This document shows, piece by piece, positions 1-7,412 of a stretch of 54,240 nucleotides of DNA. Below the pieces are notes generated by a model. That model did not search any database. It was not told where the DNA came from and saw nothing but the letters and a program-made list of their open reading frames with translations. Position 1 is the first letter of the stretch. Each line of letters starts with the position of its first letter. Position numbers and translations under genes: made by a program. The stretch covers positions 1 through 54,240 of the forward strand of contig CAMOSH010000004.1 in the NCBI GenBank assembly GCA_946624575.1, written 5' to 3'. Origin of the DNA: an uncultured Verrucomicrobiota bacterium. GTDB lineage: Bacteria > Verrucomicrobiota > Kiritimatiellia > RFP12 > UBA3636.

Positions 1-55
1 GCCTCCGTGCCTCTGTGTGAGAAAGTCTGTTCGTGTCAACTGCGTTTTTTAGGTT
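1..55. repeat. Dispersed 55-bp repeat, copy 1
   Basis: The first 55 bases match 28693-28747 with one mismatch (G versus A in 'TTCGTGTCAA'). The element starts with 'CCTCCGTGCCTCTGTGTGAG' and ends 'TTTTTTAGGTT'. It may extend left beyond the window. No function is known. The second copy runs into the start codon of the comF-like gene. Confidence 0.85.
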
Positions 56-243
56 AACATTTGCGAGCAATGGGTATGATGAAATTCAAATTGTCAATGT
101 GCCAAACCACTAGCCCGCGTCCCAGTCGGCTTTGCGGCCATTTGTCGAGTCCCCTCCGACCGGTATCCGGCCATCCGCCGTCAACTTGACGGCGCGGCCG
201 TTCATGTCCCGTCCCCGGTCACTCGCCATCACCATGTTGAAAA

Positions 244-371
244 AGTTGATAATATCTTCACAATTTGCGTTTTTCCAACATATTATCAAGTTGATAATTG
301 CCCAACAACCAAAAACGTGCATTGGGAAATCAACGCAATTATCAACAATTCAATCAACAAGTGTTGATAAC
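244..371. promoter_or_regulatory. Cluster of GTTGATAA / TTATCAAC boxes in an AT-rich patch
   Basis: Four GTTGATAA-type sites lie within 130 bp: GTTGATAA at 246-253, a palindrome ATTATCAA-G-TTGATAAT at 283-299, TTATCAACA at 339-347 and TGTTGATAA at 362-370. The patch is strikingly AT-rich beside GC-rich genes and sits directly upstream of an HTH-type gene. TTATCAACA is one base from the DnaA box TTATCCACA, so the sites could be DnaA boxes or operators for the neighbouring regulator. The sites are seen directly; both functions are inference. Confidence 0.55.
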
Positions 372-414
372 TTTTTCTTGCATCGAAACTGGGGGTGTGG
401 GAGAATCTTGGGCC

Positions 415-1170
415 ATGCAACCCATGCTATCAAATGAACAGCCATTTCATCTTCAGGCGCGCAAGGCGCGTCTGAACGCCGGGTTGTCGCAGATGGAACT
501 TGCGGCGAAAGTAGGCTGCCGCCAATCGCAGATTTCAACGTTCGAAGCCGGGATTTCCGGCAAGATTTCGCGCGAAACCCTGGGCCGCATTGCCGAAACG
601 CTGGGAATTGCCGCACCGGCCGCCGAAACTGGAGCAGAAAATGCTCCGGGGCCGGCAACCGGCGCCGCCGGCGCGGTCGCGGCGGGGCAGTTCGGCTGGA
701 GCGGGGCCAATCCCGGAGCGTTCGCCCCGTCCGGAGACCTGAACGCCGCCATGTTCCCGGCGGCGCCCGCGCTCGCGTACTGCCCGGACTGCTCGTGCCT
801 TTCCAACATGCCCTACTTCATGGGCGGCGAGCTTCGTTTTCTGCCACTTGGCCTGTGCGGCGCCGGCGCCAGATGCACGGTTTGCGGCGAAGTGCTTGAG
901 CGCCGCTGCCCGCATTGCAAGGCGCCTGTGCGCGGGCGCGGCGGCTGCTGCGCGGCCTGCGGCGGCGCGCTGATGGCCCTGCCGCAGGGCGCGGTGGCCG
1001 ACGTCGAGTCCTGGGTCCGGGCACAGCGCGCCGCAGTGTCGGCGTACTTGGCGGCATTCACCGGCGCGGGGCCGTGGGCTCCGCCGCCTGCCGCTCCGGC
1101 CGCCGCGCGCTTTGCCAACGGCGCGGCCATGCCGGCCGCTCCCGGCATCTGGCAATTCGGCGTGGGATAG
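415..1170 (+). CDS. XRE-family HTH protein with C-terminal cysteine-rich (zinc-ribbon-like) region
   Basis: About 251 residues. An N-terminal XRE/Cro-type helix-turn-helix spans roughly residues 10-65 ('GLSQMELAAKVGCRQSQIST'). An Ala/Gly/Pro-rich linker follows, then Cys pairs in the C-terminal half (CPDCSC, CTVCGE, CPHC, CCAACGG) that look like two zinc ribbons. I chose ATG 415 because it follows GGGAGA by about 10 nt and leaves the AT-rich box cluster non-coding; the ORF track start at 298 would translate that cluster. It probably binds DNA, and the upstream inverted boxes are candidate autoregulatory sites. The stop is 4 nt before the next ATG, so it is probably cotranscribed with the DinG-like gene. 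No named family was recognised for the whole protein. Confidence 0.75.
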   Translation: MQPMLSNEQPFHLQARKARLNAGLSQMELAAKVGCRQSQISTFEAGISGKISRETLGRIAETLGIAAPAAETGAENAPGPATGAAGAVAAGQFGWSGANPGAFAPSGDLNAAMFPAAPALAYCPDCSCLSNMPYFMGGELRFLPLGLCGAGARCTVCGEVLERRCPHCKAPVRGRGGCCAACGGALMALPQGAVADVESWVRAQRAAVSAYLAAFTGAGPWAPPPAAPAAARFANGAAMPAAPGIWQFGVG

Positions 1171-1174
1171 AGCC

Positions 1175-3898
1175 ATGACCGCCGCCTCTGGCACGGACGA
1201 CTGGGACGCCCTGTGCGCGGGCCTGCCACAGGAGGCGCTCGCCATCGTGTCCGAGCTGCTCGGCGCGTCTGAAGACCCGGCCGCACGCGCCGCGGGGCGC
1301 AGGATAGAGTCCCGCATGGGGCTTGTCCTCAGCGCCGAAAGCCCGGACGGGCACCGCCGAATTTTCACGGCGCTGCCGATGTTCCGCCCCGAATTTCGCC
1401 GCCGCGAACCGTTCAATCCCGCGAACTGCAGACAGCTTTCGCCAAACGACGTCCGCGCCTGGTTTTCTCCGGGCGGCCGATTCTCCGAAGCGTCCCCCGG
1501 ATGGGAGAGCCGCCCGGAGCAAATCGAAATGGCCACCGCCGTGGCCGACGCCTTCAACGGCTCCCACCACGCGGTTGTGGAGGCGGGCACCGGTGTCGGC
1601 AAGACGTTCGCGTATCTCGTGCCCGCGGCGATGTGGAGCGTTGCCAACGACACTCCGGTAATCGTCAGCACCAACACCAAGAACCTCCAGGAACAGCTTT
1701 TCCGGAAGGATCTGCCACTGGTGGCGCGATTGCTGCGCTCGCCTGTGCGCTTCGCGCTCGTCAAGGGGCGCGGCAACTACCTATGCCTCTCCCGCCTGGA
1801 AAACCTGATCGAACGACGAGAGGCGGAACTGGTGCGCGGGGAGCTGCCGGCGCTAGCGCGCGCCGTCGCATGGGCCTTTTCCACGCAGGACGGCGATCTG
1901 GCGTCCTTCCATCCCGGCCCGCCGCCCCCGGACGCCGCGCCCGGAATGCGCTTCGCCGACAGGATTTCGTCCAATGGCGATGACTGCCGCGGCCGCAAAT
2001 GCCCGTATTTCCAGCGCTGCTTCGTGCAGAAGGCGCGCGACGCGGCGCTTGCGGCCGACGTGGTCGTCACCAATCACGCCGTGTTTTTCGCGGAACCGGA
2101 CGACAAGCCGCTGGCGCTGCCCAAGGCGGCGCACGTGATCTTCGACGAGGCGCACAATCTGGAGGAGGCGGCCACGGCACATTTCGAGCGCGAAATCGGG
2201 CCGCGTTCGCTAAGGCGGCAGCTGCGCAGGATTCTCGCGCCTCAGCGCCGCGCCGCCTCAGGCGGAAAGGGCGGCGCCGCCGCCGCACTTGGAACGGGCC
2301 TGCTGCCCGATCTTGAGAGGACTCTGCTTTCCGGGCCGGTCATGGCGACTCCGCAGGCGCGCGACGCGATGTTCGCGCTCGTTTCGCGTGCCCGGAGCGC
2401 CTGCGAGGCCGCGGGGCGTTCTGGTGCCGCTTGGTTCCGCGCCCTTGCCCTCTCGCTCGCGGCCGACGGCAATCCACTGCGTCTGCGCCAGCAGACGCTC
2501 GAATCGCGCCACTGGCAGGAGGCCGCGCCGCTGCTGGCGACGTTTCAGGACGATCTCGAAGCCGTCTTTTCCCTCGTTTCGCTTTTTGCCAAGGTCTTCG
2601 CCCCGCGCGTCGACTCCGACGGAGCAGCGGTGCCGCCGCCGCGCACCCCGGTGCTGCCCGCCAGCGGTCATGGAGCCGCAGGCGGCGGTCGCGCCGGAGG
2701 GGAAATCCCCGCCGGAATCCCGCTTGAACTCTCGCCCGCAGCCACCGCCCCGGCTCCGCCATTCTCCGCGCCGTTTGCCCCGCCCTCCCCCGCTTCGCCA
2801 TTCTCCGCGCCATTTGCACCGGGAATCGCCGGCGCAGGCGGGCCGCAGGCGCGGCCGCTTGGATCCACGGTGACCGACCTGGCGCGCCGACTGGAAATCG
2901 CCGTAGCCGCGCTTTCCGAAACGATTGCCGACGTCGAATTCCTCTCCGCCGTCTCCGACGAAGACTGGGTCTACTGGATCGAGCCGGCATTCGCCCCCGG
3001 CGGAAGGAGATTGCCGGAAGCGGGGCTGCGCGCGGCGCCGGTGGAAATCGCCAGATTCCTGGCGGAGGGACTTTTCGCCAAGCGCGACAGCGTCGTTCTC
3101 TGCAGCGCCACCATGAGCGCCGGCGGCAGCACGAAATTCCTTTCGCGCAGGCTGGGACTGGATTTGGTCAGGACGGCCAATCCAGGCGGCGTGGTGGAAA
3201 CGCGCCTTGGTTCGCCGTTCGACTATCAGCGCCAGTGTCTGGCCGCGGTGCCGATGCACCTGCCCGAATCCATGGGGCCAGGCGGCGGCGGCGACTCCCC
3301 GGACGCCCCCTTCCCGGTCGCTTTCGGCGACATGACGGCGCGTCTGGCCATCGCCGCCCGCGGCGGGACCCTGGTGCTTTTCACCAGCTACCGCACGATG
3401 AGGGCCGTCGCCGCAAGAATGCTGCCCGCGCTGCAAGAAGCCGGCATCGCGCTTCTCATGCAGGGTGCGGGAGCCTCGCGCGAGGAAATTACCGCGCGCT
3501 TTCGCGACGGCGACTCCCCGTCGGTCCTGCTTGGCACCGACTCGTTCTGGGAAGGAGTGGATCTCGTTGGCGACGCCCTGCGATGCCTCGTCATCGCAAA
3601 ACTCCCCTTCGATTCCCCGGGCAACCCGCTCGTGGACGCGCGCGGCGAACGCGTCGCACGCGACGGCGGCAATGCATTCAGGGACTATTCTCTGCCCGCC
3701 GCCGCCATACGCCTGCGCCAGGGATTCGGCCGCCTCATACGCAACAAGGGCGACCGCGGAGTCGTAGTAATAGCCGATCCTCGCATCTGGACGAAAAACT
3801 ACGGCGGCGTGTTCCGCAGGGACCTACCAGTAGAGGCGCGCCGCTTTTCGGACACCGATTCGCTCTGCGCGGCCGCAGCGCCTTTCTTCGCGCGTTGA
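1175..3898 (+). CDS. dinG: DinG/XPD-family ATP-dependent DNA helicase
   Basis: 907 residues from ATG 1175 (the longer ORF start at 1112 overlaps the upstream gene). Walker A is 'GTGVGKTF' near residue 136 and the DEAH box is 'DEAHNLEE' near residue 323. Between them are Cys residues in the pattern expected for the 4Fe-4S domain (C...CRGRKCPYFQRC). The C-terminal helicase half shows 'GTDSFWEGVDL', 'KLPFDSPGNP' and the motif VI-like 'RQGFGRLIR'. The family unwinds 5'-3' and acts in DNA repair. An Ala/Pro-rich insert of roughly 80 residues (about 480-570) containing repeated PFSAPFAP has no counterpart in classical DinG and is probably a flexible loop. It is translationally close to the HTH gene. 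Confidence 0.92.
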   Translation: MTAASGTDDWDALCAGLPQEALAIVSELLGASEDPAARAAGRRIESRMGLVLSAESPDGHRRIFTALPMFRPEFRRREPFNPANCRQLSPNDVRAWFSPGGRFSEASPGWESRPEQIEMATAVADAFNGSHHAVVEAGTGVGKTFAYLVPAAMWSVANDTPVIVSTNTKNLQEQLFRKDLPLVARLLRSPVRFALVKGRGNYLCLSRLENLIERREAELVRGELPALARAVAWAFSTQDGDLASFHPGPPPPDAAPGMRFADRISSNGDDCRGRKCPYFQRCFVQKARDAALAADVVVTNHAVFFAEPDDKPLALPKAAHVIFDEAHNLEEAATAHFEREIGPRSLRRQLRRILAPQRRAASGGKGGAAAALGTGLLPDLERTLLSGPVMATPQARDAMFALVSRARSACEAAGRSGAAWFRALALSLAADGNPLRLRQQTLESRHWQEAAPLLATFQDDLEAVFSLVSLFAKVFAPRVDSDGAAVPPPRTPVLPASGHGAAGGGRAGGEIPAGIPLELSPAATAPAPPFSAPFAPPSPASPFSAPFAPGIAGAGGPQARPLGSTVTDLARRLEIAVAALSETIADVEFLSAVSDEDWVYWIEPAFAPGGRRLPEAGLRAAPVEIARFLAEGLFAKRDSVVLCSATMSAGGSTKFLSRRLGLDLVRTANPGGVVETRLGSPFDYQRQCLAAVPMHLPESMGPGGGGDSPDAPFPVAFGDMTARLAIAARGGTLVLFTSYRTMRAVAARMLPALQEAGIALLMQGAGASREEITARFRDGDSPSVLLGTDSFWEGVDLVGDALRCLVIAKLPFDSPGNPLVDARGERVARDGGNAFRDYSLPAAAIRLRQGFGRLIRNKGDRGVVVIADPRIWTKNYGGVFRRDLPVEARRFSDTDSLCAAAAPFFAR

Positions 3899-4034
3899 TT
3901 CTCCGCTTTGCCGGATTTCCGGATCGTCAGATCACCGGATCGTCGGATTGTCATCTTGAAGTAGCGGCCCTTAGGCCGTACCCAACCTTTTCAGGTCATT
4001 CGGTTACAAACTTCATTGAAATCGACTTCCGCGC

Positions 4035-7000
4035 ATGACCGACATCATCGAAGAACTGAAGCAAAACAAGGAGCTCGGCGCCAAAAGGCTGGTCGGCGAA
4101 TACAGGGCCGGTCTGCTCGTCCTGGCGCAGCGCCTCTGCAACGACGCCGGCGACGCCGAGGAGCTGGTGAACCGCACGTTCGCCGCCGCGATCGACGGCA
4201 TCGACGGCTTTCTCGCGCAGTCGTCGTTCTTCACCTGGCTTTGCCAGATTCTCGTGAATCTCAACGCCAACGACACGCGCCGCAAGTCCTGCACCAACGA
4301 AATCTACCCCGGCGAGCTGCCCGACGTCGCCGACGATTCCGCGAATGACGCGGTGTACAAGGCGCTCGACGCCAAGGCGTTGCGCGACGCGATCTCGACG
4401 CTCCCCGCCGACATCCGCAAAACGCTCATGATGCACTACTTCATGGACCTTTCCGTGAAGGATGTGGCGCGGCTCCTCGCAATCCCGGTGGGAACCGTGA
4501 AGTGGCGACTTCTCTACGCGCGCCAGATTCTCGCGGTGAAGCTCGGCGCCGCCGCCAGAAAACCCGGCGTGAAAACGCTCCTGATGGCGCTCGCCCTCTG
4601 CGGCCTCACCGCCCTCGGCGCGGCGGTTTACCGCATCGCCGTTTCCTCCGGCGTTTCACAGGACACGGGCGGCGAAGCCGCAATCCTGGAGAGTGCAACC
4701 GCCGATCTCCCCGATCTCCCCGATCCCTCCGATCAACCCGATTCCCCCAATCCCCCCGATCCATCCGATCCATCCGGAATCACCGGTTGGACCGGAATCA
4801 CCGGGTGGACCGGAACCAACCTTCTACTTTCAACCAAAAGAACAACAGACATGAAGAAAAAATCACTCCTCGCAGCCGCGCTTGGCACGGCCGCCCTTGC
4901 CACCACCACCGCCTCCGCCGACACGCTCCACCTCACCGCAAGCGACGCTTCCGGCAAGTCGTCCTTCATCACCTGGAACGTTTCGGGCGGCGGCACTGCC
5001 ACGCCGTCTTCCGGAAACGACTATGTGAACGAAGGCTACACGATTCGCACTCCAAACAAAACGAGCGGCAATCCAATAACGCAAGTGTTTTCAGGTGGTT
5101 CGCTGACAATGGGAGATTACTCTGCAGGCAAAGCAGGAAATCTCGCAATCACCCAAAACACGAACCAGGTCATCCGGTTCGACAACGACGGCGTGGTTTT
5201 GAGATATGGCCGCTTCGTGCCGTACATCAGCAGAAAAGAGATTACATACGCGGGCACGATTACTGTCGAGTCACCGAAAGGTCGCCCATATCTTTTTGAA
5301 ATCGCCGATACATCAGGCCACCCTGCCAACACCAACGTATTTTCGGCCACGATTAAAGGCGGGGCGGACGCCGAATTCGCGATTGTGAACAGCGGAGCCG
5401 AAAACCCCAATGGCTATGCGATCCTTCAGCCCTCGACCGATACCTCATTCGCGGGAACGTTGACAATCGGCAAAGTTGATTACGGTTTACGCCCGACCGC
5501 ATCACTCTATCCCGTCCGCGCCGAATACAGAAGCACAAGGACATGGCCCGGAACGATTCACGTAAAGGAAGGATCGCTGCTGCGGGCGCAATACGGAAGC
5601 ACGCGATGGACGATGGGGACCCTCGTCCTCGACAGCGGCGCGACTCTCCATCTGCGCGTGAACGGTAGCAACTTCTCAACCATTACCCTCACCGAATCGC
5701 TTGATGTCGCGGAGGGGGCGATTCTCGACATTGGGGGAGCGCCAGGGGAAAGCGACAAGTCTGCCAAGGAGTGGGTTGTCATGACGCTTCCGCAGGAAAA
5801 GGGAACAATACCTCTCGAAAACTTCACTCTTTCCGGCGTCCCGTCCTTCCCGTCCGACCTCCCCAAGTACACTCTTGAAACCAACGCCGTGGATGGAGTC
5901 TGGCAGTTGATTCTCAAGAAATCCGCACATGACTACCTCGCCGTAAATGACGACACTGGCGGTTATTCGGCGGTCGCGGAGGTTCCTTCGGCCATGACGA
6001 CAGGAACGTCCTGGGCGGGCGGCGCCGCGCCAGGCCCGGGATGCGACTATGTCGCGCAAAAGGACAAAGGCGGTCTGACTGCCTATCCGATAATCCGCAC
6101 TCCGTATCAAAAAACACCGTATGTTTTCCCCGGCGACTCCCTCGTCCTCGGATCGGGAGGCCAGCTTCTTTCATGCTCCAAGGAAGTGGAGTTCCCGCTG
6201 CTCGTCCTCTCCGCTAACACGACATACATTCTGTCGCTTCCCGGCAATGGTACGCATCTGCGCGGCGCAATCCAGACGGTCGGCGGCTCCGACACCTATC
6301 CGCAGAAGATCCAGGCCTACATGAGGGGACTCAACACCGTGGACGCCGACATGTCCGGAAATGGCGCGATTTGGGTGACGGGGCGCAATTCTTCAACCAA
6401 TCCTTTCGGCGACATAGAGTTCACGGCGCTCAACACGAATTTCACGGGCAAGATCAAGGTCTGCGCCGTGGGGCCGACTGAATCATCGGCTGCCAATCCG
6501 CCATCGAATTCGGATTACAGGCACGAGCGCGTCTTCGTGACGGACGCCCGCAACCTCGGCGGGGCGCTCGACGAGTTCCGCGCCGACGCGCTGGAACTGG
6601 CCGACTACTCCGTCCTGGAGGCCCGGAACGACGTTGACCTCAACGTCGCGAACCGCGGCGTGAAGGTGACCGGCAACGCCGGCTTCGCCGCGCCCGCAGA
6701 CGTCACGCTCGCGATCTCGAACGACATCACGTGGAACGGCGCGGCCAGCAAGACCGGCGCCGGAACGCTCGCCCTCGGCGGCGCGCCGCTCATCGCCTCC
6801 GGCGCCACCGCCGAGCTTGAGGTGCAGGAGGGCTTCCTCCAGGCGCTTTCAACCAACGCCGTGAACGGCGTCTCCGTTTCGTTCACTGACGGCGCGTACC
6901 TGCTGGTCGATCCAGCGGCGACTGGAGACGTCGCGACCTTCGGCGCGGTCGATCTCTCGGATAATCCTTTCGGCGGCGATCTGCCGGTGGCGTTCGCGCT

Positions 7001-7211
7001 TCCCGCGCTGGCAGGCGAGTCCGACAGCTACCGCTACCCCAACGTCGCCGTCGCGACCGTGAAGGACTCTGCAACGGCCTCGGCGCTCAGTCTCTCGGCA
7101 AAGAAGATCAAGGGCCATGGCGTCACCTTCGCCACCCGCACCAACGATGACGGCACAGTGACCATCCTCGCCTCGATCAGCCAGAACGCCTTCGTCATGG
7201 TAGTGCGATAA
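4035..7211 (+). CDS. ECF-type sigma factor fused in frame to a membrane segment and an autotransporter-like passenger
   Basis: One uninterrupted frame of 1058 codons. Residues about 15-85 resemble sigma-70 region 2 and about 115-175 region 4 ('LSVKDVARLLAIPVGTVKWR'). A hydrophobic segment follows near 187-208 (LLMALALCGLTALGAAVY), then a low-complexity Asp/Pro/Ser linker. At codon 273 a new protein seems to begin (ATG 4851): MKKKSLLAAALGTAALATTTASA is a textbook signal peptide. The rest is beta-rich, with one autotransporter-associated strand repeat (TGAGTLALGGAPLIASGAT) near residue 908. There is no recognisable outer-membrane barrel. Either this is a real fusion, or two adjacent genes lost their separating stop through expansion of the linker repeat. 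An internal start at 4851 would give a normal secreted protein of 786 residues. Confidence 0.75.
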   Translation: MTDIIEELKQNKELGAKRLVGEYRAGLLVLAQRLCNDAGDAEELVNRTFAAAIDGIDGFLAQSSFFTWLCQILVNLNANDTRRKSCTNEIYPGELPDVADDSANDAVYKALDAKALRDAISTLPADIRKTLMMHYFMDLSVKDVARLLAIPVGTVKWRLLYARQILAVKLGAAARKPGVKTLLMALALCGLTALGAAVYRIAVSSGVSQDTGGEAAILESATADLPDLPDPSDQPDSPNPPDPSDPSGITGWTGITGWTGTNLLLSTKRTTDMKKKSLLAAALGTAALATTTASADTLHLTASDASGKSSFITWNVSGGGTATPSSGNDYVNEGYTIRTPNKTSGNPITQVFSGGSLTMGDYSAGKAGNLAITQNTNQVIRFDNDGVVLRYGRFVPYISRKEITYAGTITVESPKGRPYLFEIADTSGHPANTNVFSATIKGGADAEFAIVNSGAENPNGYAILQPSTDTSFAGTLTIGKVDYGLRPTASLYPVRAEYRSTRTWPGTIHVKEGSLLRAQYGSTRWTMGTLVLDSGATLHLRVNGSNFSTITLTESLDVAEGAILDIGGAPGESDKSAKEWVVMTLPQEKGTIPLENFTLSGVPSFPSDLPKYTLETNAVDGVWQLILKKSAHDYLAVNDDTGGYSAVAEVPSAMTTGTSWAGGAAPGPGCDYVAQKDKGGLTAYPIIRTPYQKTPYVFPGDSLVLGSGGQLLSCSKEVEFPLLVLSANTTYILSLPGNGTHLRGAIQTVGGSDTYPQKIQAYMRGLNTVDADMSGNGAIWVTGRNSSTNPFGDIEFTALNTNFTGKIKVCAVGPTESSAANPPSNSDYRHERVFVTDARNLGGALDEFRADALELADYSVLEARNDVDLNVANRGVKVTGNAGFAAPADVTLAISNDITWNGAASKTGAGTLALGGAPLIASGATAELEVQEGFLQALSTNAVNGVSVSFTDGAYLLVDPAATGDVATFGAVDLSDNPFGGDLPVAFALPALAGESDSYRYPNVAVATVKDSATASALSLSAKKIKGHGVTFATRTNDDGTVTILASISQNAFVMVVR
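4703..4817 (+). repeat. GATCYCCCC-type microsatellite and 18-bp duplication in the sigma/passenger linker
   Basis: Tandem 9-bp GAT-CTCCCC-like units encode DLPDLPDPSDQPDSPNPPDPSDPS. They are followed by two copies of an 18-bp unit encoding GITGWT. The repeat keeps the sigma-factor frame open into the passenger signal peptide, so copy-number change here could join or separate the two proteins. Confidence 0.7.
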
Positions 7212-7218
7212 CTGGAAG

Positions 7219-7384
7219 CCTAGGAAGTCCTGGGTAGCCCTAGGAACCCTAGGAACCCTAGGGAGCCCTAGGAGCCCTAGGGAACCCTAGGAAGCCCTAG
7301 GAGCCCTAGGAATCCTAGGAACCCTAGGGAGCCCTAGGGAGCCCTAGGAACCCTAGGGAGCCCTAGGAGCCTAGGAGTCCTAGG
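7219..7384 (+). repeat. CCTAGG array 1 (17 hexamers, about 9-10 bp period)
   Basis: I count 17 exact CCTAGG hexamers between 7219 and 7384, mostly separated by AAC, AGC, GAGC or GAAC, giving starts 8-10 bp apart after the first unit. It fills nearly the whole gap between the sigma/passenger ORF and the GH5 gene. Every unit is a 6-bp palindrome with a CTAG core, a tetramer usually scarce in bacterial genomes. A second array at 14546-14758 has the opposite orientation. No matching known repeat class was recognised. Confidence 0.9.
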
Positions 7385-7412
7385 GAGCCACAGTCAAATA
7401 AATTTGAACAGC

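Noticed and set aside
110-322. Minus-strand 70-residue ORF ending 'GRKADWDAG'
   Set aside because: Its start half is translated from the AT-rich box cluster and the rest matches no family I recognise; could be a remnant of a pseudopilin-type tail but unsupported.
244-371. Firm oriC call
   Set aside because: Box sequence differs from the DnaA consensus, dnaA is not in the window, and skew could not be computed.
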